The notes under the pieces: model-generated
What the model saw: only the letters and a program-made list of their open reading frames with translations
What the model was told of the DNA's origin: nothing
The model's database searches: none
Shown: one piece after another, positions 52,511 through 63,542 of the stretch
Position numbering within the stretch: the stretch's first letter is position 1
Layout: each line of letters opens with the position of its first letter
Made by a program: the position numbers and the translations under genes
Assembly: GCF_020906515.1 (NCBI RefSeq)
Contig: NC_085854.1
Location: 186,001 to 250,000 of the forward strand
Reading direction: 5' to 3'
DNA length: 64,000 nucleotides
From: Vanrija pseudolonga
Taxonomy: Eukaryota > Basidiomycota > Tremellomycetes > Trichosporonales > Trichosporonaceae

Positions 52511-53375
52511 CTACAACTTCGCCGCGGCCGCCTTCCTTGCCTTGGCCACCTCGCCCGCGGCGGCCGTGGCGCGCGCCATGCCCCGCACGAACGCGGGGCG
52601 GGCCTTCATCTTGGCGATGTACGCCTTGGTCTTTGGCCCGATAGGAAGCTGGCCGCCGCGCGCGAGCTGGTCGAGCGCGTAGCCCATCATGAACTGGCGG
52701 AGTGTCAGCTTTCCTTTGCCCCTCTCCCCCCCGCACACCGCGCCACTCACATCGCCCTGTCCAGGCTTGTCGCCGCCCGAGAACCACTCGTGCTCCCCCA
52801 GAAACTCCTCGGCCTGCTGCAGTGCCGGCGCGATCGTGCGCCCCGCCTCTGAGGTGTACCACCCCGCCAGGGCCAGCGCGCCGGCCTTGGTGCTCTCGTT
52901 CTTGGCGAACGCGCGCGCGCCGCCGCCGAGCACGACAGTCGGCTGCGACCACAAAAGCAGGGTCCCCTCGGCAAAGTGCGACCAGAAGACGCTGGCGTCC
53001 GACGGGCTCGCCTCGACGTTGGGCGAGGAGAAGTGCTTGAGGAGGTAGTATGTGATGAAGCCGGATTCCGTGAGGAGCTTGCCGTCGATCTCGAGCGCGG
53101 GGGACTAGGGGAAGCGAGCGTCAGCGAGCTTCCTCGGCGCACACGACCATGTGGGGGGAGGCTCCAACGCACCTTGCCTAGCGACGACACCTCATTCAGC
53201 GTCTTCTCAGCCCAGCCCGACCGCGCGCGGAGGTGCACGCTGAGGTCGTAGTCCACGCCGAGTTCCTGTCGTCGTCAGCCAAGGTTGCTCCAGGTCCATG
53301 CCCCACCTCGAGGAGCCAGACGATGCGCTCGCCGCGCGATGGGTGGAGGTAGTGCAGCAAGGGCTTGGAGGGCAT
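52511..53375 (-). CDS. Glutathione S-transferase, Gtt1-like (copy 2)
   Basis: Predicted 232-residue GST from minus-strand exons 53307-53375, 53173-53265, 52751-53104 and 52511-52693. Exon 2 is 93 nt and all introns are phase 0, as in copy 1. N-terminus LLHYLHPSRGERIVWLLE, then ELGVDYDLSVHLRARSGW, SPALEIDGKLLTESGFITYY, and the C-terminal domain ending FMMGYALDQLARGGQLP. The two proteins are well conserved at the glutathione-binding end and diverge in the substrate-binding C-terminal helices (ALALAGWYTSEAG here against GAFGGWFAGVAD in copy 1), which suggests different substrates. Confidence 0.85.
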
Positions 53376-53789
53376 GCTGGAGTCTGGCTTTGTTGCGAGA
53401 TGTGAGATAGATGGAGGTGGTGCCGGGTTCTTGGTCCCGGAGGTCGCGCTAGTGAATCTGCCCTCGCCGTCGGTTAGGTCGAGGTGCTGGATGCTCAGAG
53501 GATGGAAGCCGTCGTCGGGAGATGGAAAGCGTGATGAGGAGCCGTGGATGTATACTTGCACGACTTGATGGATGCAGGACAACAGGACGAGCAGGTTGTC
53601 ACCCGGCTATCATGCCCCAGGGCCGAGACAATCGTCATGATCATGACTCAGGTCATAGCCGCTCGGCGCCCCACACGGCCATCAACACCACCCGCCTCCT
53701 CGACTCCCGGTACACCATTACATGATAAAAAGTACACAGATACGCAGTCAAGTTGGGCAAGTCCAGGTTCGGAGATTAGGCAGACGCAT
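53376..53789. other. Spacer between GST copy 2 and the transcription factor
   Basis: GST promoter and transcription-factor 3' flank. No gene seen. Confidence 0.5.
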
Positions 53790-56545
53790 CTAGCTCGTCG
53801 AGGACGACGGCCAGAGCGTCATGAGGGTCGCCAGGTCGGCATAGGGCAGCCTGACGGGGTCAGCACGGCTTACATCCACTCTCTCAGCCGCCCAACTCAC
53901 AGCTGGTGCGCAACATCCCCCGCGTCCTGCCACTGCGAGTTGGCAGTAAACAGATCCAGCAGCGCGTTCACATCCGTCGGCACATTGTCCGGCTGGACAG
54001 GCGGCGTAAGCAGGTCGATGATGCGCAGGCAGCGCTCGGCGAGCGGGTCAGTCTGGATGGCGCGCAATGTGAGCGTCTCGCGCGTCTGCCGCACGGCTTC
54101 TTGCCACGCTGCGCGGTCGGGCGACGTCACGTCGGTCCATAGCGCGATGAGCGGGACGAACGATGACTGGAAGAGGAAGTGACTGGGGGAGGTCAGCTAC
54201 ACCCATAGCCAACTCGGCGTTACTCACAGCCCGTACCACTTCTCCAGCTGATTCAACTTCCTCCCCTTGAAGAAGTCGTGAATGTCGTAAATCGTGTCCA
54301 TCGCGCTCTGGAGGCAGTAGCTCGACAACGTGTGCTCGAGCTCCTCCTGCCCCGTGTGGATGGCGCTGAGCGGCAGGCGCTGGAGCGCGCGCTCGAGGAA
54401 CGCGCGGCGGTGGAGAATGATACGCAGATTACAGTATCGCCAGAAGAGCTTGTGCGCGGAGAAGTGCAGCCACGGCGTGTCGCGGAAGTGGTCGTCGTGG
54501 GTCACGGGCGACGCGAACCACTTTGGGATCGTCGCGTGCCAGTGCCGAATGTCGTGGTCGAGCTCGAGCACCTCCTCGCCCGACGGGGGCGGGGTCGAGA
54601 TGACGCGCTCGTAGATTCTGTTCGCGCAGAGGTGGAACGACGCCTGGTAGATGAGCGACGTGTAGATTGTCGTCTCGGACGACGCGGGCGGGACGGCGGG
54701 CGCCGACGGCGTAAAGTCGCGGTCCTGTACATTGTGGATCATCTTGACGTCTGCGGAGCCGTACGGCAGTAGCTAGACTCGTCAGCGAACATACACACAC
54801 AGCACACTCACGATCGGCCTTCCAAACGTCACACTCGCTCCGGCGTCAAAGATGAACACGACCCACCACACGCGTCTCCGCACCTCGCGCTCAAACGGCT
54901 TGATGTTCCACATCGGCAGCTCGCGGTGCAGGCCGAGGCCGATGGCCATGCGCACCGCAATGCCGAGGTACACGCTGCCCGCGTTGCTCTTGTTGCGCTT
55001 CTGCGCGAGGTTACTCAGCAGCGTGAAGGCCTGCACGAGCGTCAAGCTGCCCGTTTCCAAGTGATCAACCGTGATAACCGCAATCGCGCGCTCGAGGAAG
55101 TGGTCGACAATGTACATTGGCGCCGTGGAGCAGATTGCCCCGAGACCAATGACGACGTGCATGAGCACTGCCCACTGCGCGCGCGGCGGGCGCGGGATCA
55201 CCTCGGCATACTGTGCGCGGAAGGTGCTCTCGTGGATGATGGGGTACTGCGTGTGGTAGTGCTCAAAGTACGCGTCGATGTACCTGCTCATCTCGGCGTG
55301 GGACGGCTGCCAGTTTTCCGGCGGCGCCGGCTCGGCACTGGGCGGGATGTGCGATAGCGAAATCCCCCCCGCGACGATCTGCAGGATACTGAGCAGCGTG
55401 GACCCCGACGCAAAGCCGAGGTATCCCTCGCCGTCGGGGTCGACACTCAGACTGGCCGTGCCGTCGTTCTCGTGCGTCGTGCCGCGCTTGCGCTCGTCCC
55501 ACTCGTATCCGAGCGCGTTGCGCGGCTGGCGCTCGTACGCGTCGGCCGTGGACGCGACCGTCTCGAACGACGCCTGGGGGTTGACGCGGCTCGCGGGCGA
55601 GAGGTGGTGCGGCGGCGGGGGCGGGGGCGGCGCGTGCGTCCCGCCGTGCGGCTCGAAGAAGAGCGACGACGTCGGCGACACGCTAGGCGGCGGGAGCATG
55701 CTGCCGGACGGCGGGCCCGTCGGCGGCGTCGGCAGCGTGCTGCTCGCTGTGCTGTGCCGCCGGTCGCTGCCGGCCGGGTTGCCCGGGTGCGCAAAGATGC
55801 CGTTCGTGCCCAGCACTGGCGAGATGGGGAGCCGCGGCGACGCGTGGTGCTGGTGGTGGTGCGCTTGCGGGTGCGCGTGCGCGTGCGGGATACGCCGGCG
55901 CAGCTCGTCATCCAGGCTCGCGCTGGCCTCGAGCGCGTGCGGTGCGTGCTCGGCCAGCAGGCGTTCGAGCCGCTCGACGCGGTCTTCCACCTCGGCGATG
56001 TACCTAGCGAGAGTCAGTGCAAACTACGGCCTTGACACCCACTTCTTGCCGCGCCGCGGGACCTCTGCTTCGGGGAACACACACGTCTTGCCGTACCGCC
56101 GGCACTGCTCGCACGGATGGATGCGGTCGCACTGGCGTCAGTCGGCGGCGATGAGTCGGGGCAGCTTACCTTGCGTTTGAGTCGGCGGCACTCGATGCAC
56201 TGCGTGTGTCAGCGGGGCTGGACGGCGTGCGTGGGCGCGGCGTAAGGCTCCAGCAGCGGCGACGAGCAGCGGCGTTGTTGCGCAGCATTAGCCTATGCGC
56301 CCACTCACCGAAATCTTGGTGAGCACCGGCGCGGCGCTGTCGTCCGGCGCACCGTCGCCCGAGCCGTTGTTGTTGGCGCTGGCGCTGTCGCCTTCCGAGC
56401 CGTTCGAGCTCTTGCCCGCCGGCGGAGGTGCTGCGGTCACACCCGCAGGGCCGGCGCCAGTAGCTGGGCCTGCACCTGCACTGGCAACAGGTGCAGGCGC
56501 AGCACCACTGCTGCTACCGGCGGCGGCACCAGCGGCAGGTTGCAT
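53790..56545 (-). CDS. Zn2Cys6 fungal transcription factor
   Basis: Predicted 811-residue regulator from seven minus-strand exons: 56309-56545, 56170-56199, 56043-56131, 54812-56003, 54228-54772, 53901-54182 and 53790-53850. The N-terminus is Ala/Pro/Gly-rich. The zinc cluster CIECRRLKRKC then CDRIHPCEQC and YGKTC has the classical C-x2-C-x6-C-x5-C-x2-C-x6-C spacing and is split over three exons, the first ten residues on a 30-nt exon. A coiled coil (YIAEVEDRVERLERLLAEH) for dimerisation follows, then a Pro/His/Ser-rich linker, and the fungal_trans domain (YFEHYHTQYPIIHESTFRA, LGLHRELPMWNIKPFEREV). It lies next to the two GST genes; regulation of them is possible but unsupported. Confidence 0.88.
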
Positions 56546-56829
56546 TCTGAGCGGAGATGTGTTGTTGTGGAGAAGGATGTGGAGAAGTCGAGTCGGAGTT
56601 GGAGATCCGCCCAGGTTAACTGACTGCGCGGGCTGCACGGGGCGGAGGGGCCACTCCGCTCGTCAACAACGGCCAACCCACTCTACAGCCATTCTTGCCA
56701 TCTGTCCACTCCGCACTCTCGGCGTGGGTGCATCGGCAGCCTCTCTGCCGACAGGAGCACCACGCAAAGCATGATATAGCCGCGGTGGGTGCGGGCCAGC
56801 CTGCGCCCCACCCCGCCGCCCACAGCACA

Positions 56830-57682
56830 ATGTCAGTCGACGCCATCGCCCAGCAGCTCGTCCGCGCCGCCGCCGAAGGCAGCCAGCGCCGCGTGGTAGT
56901 CGGTACGTCCTGCCCCCCATCTCCAGCTCACACGCCAGCGGTCAGCGGTATCCCAGGCTCGGGGAAGAGCACGCTCGCGTACCCGCTCGCTGAGCGCGTC
57001 AACGCGCTCGCTGGGCGGGAAGTGGCGATTTGCGTGGGCATTGACGGGTGGCATTACTCGCAGGCCGAGCTGCGGGGGATGGAGGTGGGCGCCGCGAGCC
57101 CGTGGCGGAGCTGACCCGCCAGAACCCTTCCCACCTCTTCGCGCGCCGCGGCGCCCACTTCACCTTCGACGCCGAGTCGTACGCCTCCTTCGTGTCAGCG
57201 CTCGACACGACACCCACGCTGCCCTTCCCGACGTTCTCCCATGCGGACAAGGATCCCGTGCAGCATGGGGGCGAGGTGCGGCCAGAGCACCGGGTGATGT
57301 GAGTGGCGCCGCCAGAGAAGGAAGGAAGGTAGCAGCTGACCCCCGACCCAGCATCATCGAAGGCCTCCACGCCCATCTCGACGTCGTGCCCTGGTCTACC
57401 GCTGCCGCACGTTACGACTACACGATCTGGGTGGACACGCCTCGCGCCGTCGCGCGCGAGCGCATCGTGCGCCGCCATCTCCGCGAAGGGGTCGAGGATA
57501 CCCCCGACGCTGCGGCGCGCCGGGCCGACCAGAGCGACATGGTCAATGCTGATACGTTGCTGGGTAACCGCCTCGTGCCGAGCATTGTCGTCGACTTGGA
57601 CGCTGCTGAGAGCGTTGTTGCGCCTGCCGTTGCTGCGGGAGCCGCGGTACTGTTCACTGCCGCCGCCGGCATCACGGCTTAG
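56830..57682 (+). CDS. P-loop kinase, uridine-kinase/YFH7-like
   Basis: Predicted 241-residue nucleotide-binding protein from exons 56830-56902, 56939-57084, 57123-57298 and 57352-57682. Walker A is VSGIPGSGKSTLAYPLAERV, followed by the substrate loop GIDGWHYSQAELRGM and Walker-B-like IIIEGLHAHLDVVPW. The lid/Arg region is VDTPRAVARERIVRRHLREG, and DMVNADTLLGNRLVPSI matches the xNxxLI-like end of uridine-kinase/phosphoribulokinase-type P-loop kinases, including yeast Yfh7 and bacterial FrcK-like proteins. Substrate unknown; sugars, nucleosides or pantothenate are the family options. It starts 284 bp from the divergent transcription factor. Confidence 0.8.
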
Positions 57683-57861
57683 ACTACCCTAGACATGTTG
57701 TTATGCACCTTCAGTTGTTCTGCACCCTGCTCAGGATGCTCATGCTCAAGATACAGCGCGATCATTGACAGTCTATAGTGTATGTAGGTCTATCATTGAG
57801 GCCGGTGCCTCTTTTACGGTGCCGCCGAAGCGGATTTGGTGTTGCTCGCTGGTGCACCAGC

Positions 57862-59880
57862 TTAGGCCCCAGGAGGGCCGCCACGTCCACGTCCTCCGCG
57901 GCCACGACCACCACGGCCTCGGCCACCGCCCCCACCGCGTCCTCCTCCTCCGCCTCCTCCGCGGGGCTGCTGCTGCTGCTGGTGAGGTGCCTGCTCCTGC
58001 TTAACCTGCTGCTGTTGCTGCTGCTTCTGCCTCTGGCCCTGACCGCCCTGCTGGCCACCACGTCCACCGCCACCACCTCCAGGAAGGTCGTCCGGCTTGA
58101 CGATACGCAGCCCCGGGACACCCTTCAGGCCCATCTTGCCCACAGTCTTGGCGAGCAGTCCAGGCGGCTGGCCGTCCCGCGTCTTAAGCACGTCCCGAGC
58201 ATACGCGTTGGCGTTGGCGACCAGGTCGGTCTGCTTCCACCTCAGGTTGCGCAGGTTGGAGTTGTAGTAGCCCATCCAGGCCTGGTACGCCTGGCCCTTG
58301 GACTCCTCCGACACCGAGTTGAGCGCCTGGTCGACTAACGCGTGGGCGTGAGAGAGGACAGGCGGGTCGATGGGAGGGTACTGGTGCAGCGTGAACGTCT
58401 TGATCGTCTTGTCGCTGAGGAAGAAGGTCTCAAAGTCGGCGAGGACGAGGACACCGTGGCCCTGGGCACCGGCACGGGCGGTACGGCCGAGGCGGTGGAC
58501 GTCTGGGCATGTTCAGCTGAGATTGAGGTGTCTACTACAACTGAACTCACACTGCTCGCCGCTAGAGGGAAGGCCGACCTGGACGACACCGGTCACACCC
58601 TGGACGTCGATACCACGGGCAGTCACGTCCGAGGAGAAGAGGACGCCACGGTCCGCGGCGCGGAACTCGTCAGTCGCCTTGGTGCGCTTCGACTGCGAGA
58701 GACGGCTGTGGATCTCCCACACGGGCCAGCCAGTGGGCAGGGCAGCAAAGATCTCGTAGTAGAGGCCAGCGGCGCGGGCGGTGGGCAGGAAGACCATGAC
58801 TGGGGTGTGAGTGGGTATAACCTGGTGGATCGAGAAAACTTTGGCACCAGCCCGACTCACCCTTGAATCCGCCGCGCTCGCCGGCAAGCATCTCCTCGCG
58901 TCTGAGCACCTCAACGGTCGCCGCGATAACGTCCTTGGGCTCAACAACCAGGCTCTCCTGCACGACGTGCTTGTGGGCGTTGACATCCTCGTCCTTGAGG
59001 GTCGAAATGAAGCGGTGGTCGGGGAGCAGGGCGATCGACGAGATCGAGTGCACCTCGGCGGGCAGGGTAGCCGAGAACAGGAGCGTCTGGCGGGGGACTG
59101 CGCGGCGGTCAGGCAGCGCCTCAAGGATCTTGAGCAGCTCGCGGCGGAACCCGGCATCGAGGAGTCGGTCCGCCTCGTCAAGCACGAGGGTGGGCAGGCC
59201 GCCAAGGCGCGCCTTGAGGTCGCTGTTCTCCAACAAGTCAATCATGCGGCCCGGCGTGGCGACGAGCACGTCGGCGCGGCGCGTCTTGAGGTTCTTGATG
59301 TCCGTGTTGACGTTGGTGCCGCCCACAACGCACTGCACGCCAAAGTGGCCCGCGAACGCACCGCCCAGCAACCCCTCGGCGGCAACGGCAATCTGCTGCG
59401 CGAGCTCACGCGTCGGCGAGAGCACGAGGATCGACACGCCGGAGGGGTTGCGCGCCGTCACGAGGCGCTGCAGCGCGGGCACGAGGAACGCGAGCGTCTT
59501 GCCCGTGCCCGTCTTGGCCTGCGCGAGCACGTCGAGGCCCTTGATAATGGTCGGCAGCGTGGCGGCTTGCACCTGGCGCGGGTGTCAGCGCGTCACCTTC
59601 CTTCCCTAGCCCCCCCCCCCCCCGGCTTCCTCACCTCGGTACAGAACTCGAAAGGAATGTTGGCCAAAAGCTGAGGGCTGAGGCCGTCAAACTCGGCGAA
59701 GCGCGTCTGCGTAGTCGCGCTCGCAATCGTGCTCTGCTGCACTGGCGCGGGGGTCATCTGACCGGGCGTCAGCGCCGGCGTGGACGTCGCGCTGGCGTTC
59801 GGGCGCGGCTTCTTTGCGTTCCCCCCGCTTGGGCGGTCATTCGGGCGGCGATTGTGGCGGGGTGGGCCTGGGGCTGACAT
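57862..59880 (-). CDS. DEAD-box RNA helicase, Mss116-like
   Basis: Predicted 615-residue ATP-dependent RNA helicase from minus-strand exons 59635-59880, 58861-59572, 58551-58799 and 57862-58502. Motifs in order: Q-type motif region (FEFCTEVQAATLPTIIKG), I AKTGTGKT, Ia PTRELAQQ, Ib ATPGRM, II DEAD (VLDEADRLLDAGFRRE), III SAT, IV VMVFLPTARA, V DVTARGIDVQGV, VI HRLGRTARAG. The C-terminal extension (WMGYYNSNLRNLRWKQTD) resembles that of mitochondrial Mss116/CYT-19 chaperones for group I/II intron folding, then a Gln-rich stretch and an RGG-rich tail (RGGRGRGGRGRGG). The N-terminus is basic and Pro-rich but not a clear presequence, so mitochondrial location is inferred from family. Confidence 0.9.
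59610..59623. repeat. C14 homopolymer within helicase intron 1
   Basis: Fourteen consecutive C on the plus strand (G14 on the sense strand) inside the first intron. A candidate for slippage polymorphism or miscalled length; G14 could also form a quadruplex-like structure in the pre-mRNA. Confidence 0.85.
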
Positions 59881-61364
59881 TGTTGAGAGAGAGTGGATGA
59901 GAGGTTGTTGCGACGCGAACGAGTTGCGATGCGACTTTTATTGTCGCGGTGGAGGCGTCGTCGAGCGCGATCGAGCCGCTGCTTCAATGTAAACATTTTG
60001 GTCCCGCTCGATGCCACGCGATGTACACGCGAGCCTCCTGAAATGGCAGAGCCCTCGAGCCCTCTCAACCTAGACGGCATGTATCACTTGCGTGCCGCAG
60101 TTGATGACGACCGTTCTTCTTCGCCAAGTATGCTAAAAGAAGCTGACTTGGAGACAGACTTGGATCGGGGTATCCCAGTTGAAAGGGAGCAGCTCTTGAC
60201 TGTCGCCATCTGTTTCCGCTTCGCTTCAGACTTCACCAGGCGAGGGCTGTAGTCCTAGAGCCGCCTCTGGTTTGGTAGGCTGCCAACGCTCGTCAAGACC
60301 AGGTTGGTGAAGGCGGATACCTGTTTCCTACAGAACTTGTTGGCTTTCAAGCCGGCCAGCAATCAATCGTGCAATCGTGTAGAACGTGAACGTGGCAGGC
60401 CGACACTATTCCGAGAGAACCGCGCAAACCTGTAATGCCGTTTGGGCTTGCTGGGTCCGGCATGCCGACGAATCACACATGGTGCCGAGCACACTGACCC
60501 GTAAGGCTGTCAATACACCCTTTCGGTGAGTACCGTGCTGGAATCAGGCTGACGCCTGCAACGTCATCCTTTACGTCGACAAGGCATGCCACCTCATGTG
60601 GGGTCAACTCGTCGCCACAGCTGACCGCCGGTGGGTCCTATACCCGAGGAATGGCCACAAAATGCTTGCGAAGGCGGGGTCAGCCGCCATCATCGGTTCG
60701 TCACTACTCCTCGAGACCCATCAGCCCCCGCTCCATGCGATACCAACCTGCTGCACATGGTGCACCCCGTAGCAGGACCACGCCGTAACAGTCAGTACCT
60801 CTTTCCCTCCCGGGTCCTTGCACCTGTCTCCTATTGTTCCTCGAAGTGCGACTGCCCACAGGAGACGAGGAACCGGTGGTCTCTCCGCCGTGAAATAACG
60901 TAGGCTTGAAGGAGGCTGAAGGGTAAGGAGTAGTTGCGAGTCCAGAGCAGAGTAAGTGGTGAATGCACGACGCCGAGTCGTAAGTTACAGTTCCTTAGAC
61001 GCGGTGATTTCCTCGACCTCGATGACACATTGGCCCCCGGCGGAAGACGCAAGGTCCGTCCGCACGCAGTCACGTCGGATGCACCTACTTGCTGGAAGAC
61101 ACCATGCGGGTCGAGTGTGGCGCCACGAGCTGCAGTGTGCCACGGCTTGGCGTTGCGTGCTTACGACGACGGCACGAGGTACGTACCTCTGTCGCAACAG
61201 CAACCGGAAGCACTCGGGGGCCTAGGCACCCGGTCCGTGAACGTGTGCATGTGGGCCAAAAGCACACGCAACTCACGACGGCGTACGTACCCCAAGGCCA
61301 ACGATGCACACAGATCGACGACTCACCACTCGTATGCAAGTCAACGACCCCCGGAATGTATCAA
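59881..61364. other. Intergenic region between helicase and tRNA pair
   Basis: Contains the helicase promoter, the tentative small frame at 60043-60252, and otherwise nothing I can support. The part at 60.3-61.3 kb is less GC-rich and its open frames are short. Confidence 0.4.
60043..60252 (+). CDS. Tentative small ORF divergent from the helicase
   Basis: A 69-residue frame starting at the ATG in TGAAATGGCAGAG and ending in TAG. The composition looks protein-like: MAEPSSPLNLDGMYHLRAAV, then SSPSMLKEADLETDLD, VEREQLLTVAICFRF and DFTRRGL. It lies head-to-head with the helicase, 162 bp away. It could be a real small gene, a first exon, or chance. No homology recognised. Confidence 0.3.
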   Translation: MAEPSSPLNLDGMYHLRAAVDDDRSSSPSMLKEADLETDLDRGIPVEREQLLTVAICFRFASDFTRRGL

Positions 61365-61454
61365 GTGGCTTTAGCACAGTGGTAGATTGCGGCGGATTGC
61401 AACTCGTAGAGTCTAAAGATCCGTAGGTCCCCGGTTCGATCCCGGGAAGTCACT
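61365..61454 (+). tRNA. trnC-GCA: tRNA-Cys(GCA) with 16-nt intron
   Basis: Acceptor GTGGCTT pairs with AAGTCAC (one G-U) and is followed by discriminator T. The D-arm is GCAC...TTGC with three paired bases. The anticodon stem GCGGA/TCCGT has loop TT-GCA-A, an intron at 61403-61418 after position 37, and A at 38. T-arm CCCGG-TTCGATC-CCGGG is perfect. The anticodon GCA assigns cysteine. Confidence 0.88.
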
Positions 61455-61469
61455 TATCATTTCTGTCCA

Positions 61470-61551
61470 ATCGCGATGGCTTAGTGGAAAAGCGCCAGGC
61501 TCATATCACGTGATCACCTGGAGATCCTAGGATCGAGACCTAGTCGCGATA
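61470..61551 (+). tRNA. trnfM-CAT: Initiator tRNA-Met(CAT) with 10-nt intron
   Basis: Acceptor ATCGCGA pairs with TCGCGAT plus A73, so the first pair is A1-U72, an initiator hallmark. The T-loop reads ATCGAGA rather than TTC, with A54, another initiator feature. D-arm GCTT/AAGC. Anticodon stem CCAGG/CCTGG with loop CT-CAT-A, a 10-nt intron at 61506-61515 after position 37, and A at 38. It lies 15 nt downstream of tRNA-Cys with no T4 between; the first T4 follows it at about 61568. Confidence 0.85.
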
Positions 61552-63542
61552 GTTGGAGATGATTCTCTTTTGCATGTTTGTGGGCAGCTGCTTATGCTTT
61601 TTGCAGATGCGTCAAGCGGAATGACGTAAACCGGGAGGCGTGTTACTAGTGGCATGATGGCGATCGGGGCGGCTATGGTGCGGAAGATGTGGCCTAGCAG
61701 CGAGCGGGCCGCCACGAACGAACCCCGTTCCTCGCCACAACGGGCCTCACACACGGCACGCGGGACACACGCCGCATCGGCGTGCCCAGAGCTCGAAACT
61801 CGGTGCCAAGAACCCTCCGGCGCATGCATGCCAACGGAACTCGCCTGCACACCTCGCCTCGCGTGTCGCGGCAGTCACTGCCGTTTGGTTCGGTTTCCCC
61901 ACGCTCCCTCCCTCGTCCCTCCCGGCGCCGACGGCGCCCGCAGCAGCCGTCCACTCCATTGACAGCTCGTCAGCGCACCAGCCATCATCAGCCGGCTACC
62001 CCGCTACTACCGGACACGACCGACCCATCTGCGGCATTCCTCGGATCCACCGTGCGGCATGTCTCACCCCGGTGGGCACTGGGGCGAGGTTGGGCGCCGA
62101 TTAGTTTGTCGTTGTTCGTCCTATCGCCGCCGCTCGCTCGCTGGCAGCGGTCGTGTTCCGCTCGTGTTTCCTCCAGCTTGGACAAGAAGACGTGGGCAAG
62201 CTCTCATCAATGCAATCACATGCCTTGGGCAAGCTATTGCGAGCACACTCTGTGCCAGCCGCCTATGATCGGGCCGTCCCTCGAGGCATCGAGGCTGCAA
62301 TATGTATCCCACCCAATTCTGTGTGTAGGTAGGTGGTGCCTTGGGCCTTGTTCCCGCGTGCACACACCCATCCCATGCGGCACCCGCGCAGTCGTTGCCG
62401 CAGCCCGAAGCCGCACTATCCCCACCGCGATATACTCTGCCTCGACGGCCTTGTTTGCGCACCCCCCACGAGACGCATGTGGCGTGGCGAAACAGCCGTC
62501 CGCCTGAGACATATGTCTGCGTACGCGATGTTTGCGGCCCGTGCAGTGTTTACCGCGTTCTTCGTGCGTGCGTGCGTGCGTGCTTGCCAAGGTGCTTCCC
62601 CTCGCCCCCCGCGTTCCTTCCGTCCTATTCCATTTCAAGCCACGCGCAATCACGACCAAGCGGCCAAGCGCTAGTGTGATCATCCTTACGAAGCTGTCCC
62701 CAGTCGAGCTGCCCACCGCCCACCCGCATCCGGGTGAGTTGTCAGACACATTCCGCAACGCCCTGTACCCAATTCCAGCGATGATTCCGGCGTATGGGAA
62801 CTCACTCATGTCGACCGACTCGACTCGACACGACATGGGCAACAGCTGGACACGTCCTCGGCCGTCACCCCCGCCCACCCAATTGACAAGCGCAGGTACC
62901 GCACGTCGTGCTGGCCTGCCTTTGATGTGCATCGCTCTCTTTCCCCTCCCTGTTTGCCTGCACGCAACCACAGCCTAGTCCAGGTGCGGCGGCGTCAGGT
63001 GAGGCGTCATTTTGTCAGGCGCCAGGCCGCAGCAAGCAAACGTCGAGTGAGGAAAGACCCACGGAGTCCATGCCCCGCCTCGCCTCGCCCCTCGCCTCGC
63101 CACGTTCTCGACCTAGTGCCGGCGCAGGCGAGCCGCTCACCTTCCCACACACCGCCTGCGGCTCTGCACTAACGGCTAATAATTTTGGGCCATTTTTACG
63201 ACCAAGCTCAAGCGGGTGACCACGAGACAGCCAATAGACAGCCTGGAACGGACATGCATGGACACATTGGCATACAGGTTAGGCCAAGTCGATAGACTAA
63301 TCGATACATAGTAGAACGGGCCGGTCGGATGGCGTGAGATGGACATGGGTTAATAGCCTTCCTATGCCGAGTGTGTAGACGTCGAGTAGTACCGGAATAC
63401 GAGCGGAAGAAAGGCGGGGGCTGAGGGGGTCGTAAAGTAGAACTAGGGCGGGTGCGATAGCCGCCTCGGGGCTAATAAGCCGGGTACATCTGCGTATGCA
63501 GGAAACACAGGAAACTAGGCTGGACGTGGACGGGCAAGCCTT
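61552..63542. other. Intergenic region of about 2 kb
   Basis: After the tRNA terminator I see no gene. Overlapping open frames at 61.7-62.9 kb lack codon bias. The AT-richer part near 63180-63500 is probably the 3' flank of the last gene. Confidence 0.45.
61567..61571 (+). terminator. Pol III terminator after the tRNA pair
   Basis: First run of four T downstream of both tRNA genes (within CTCTTTTGC, about 16 bp after the initiator tRNA). Confidence 0.6.

Noticed and set aside
61782-62507. 241-codon plus-strand open frame downstream of the tRNA pair
   Set aside because: Composition and overlapping frames on both strands suggest chance in GC-rich DNA.
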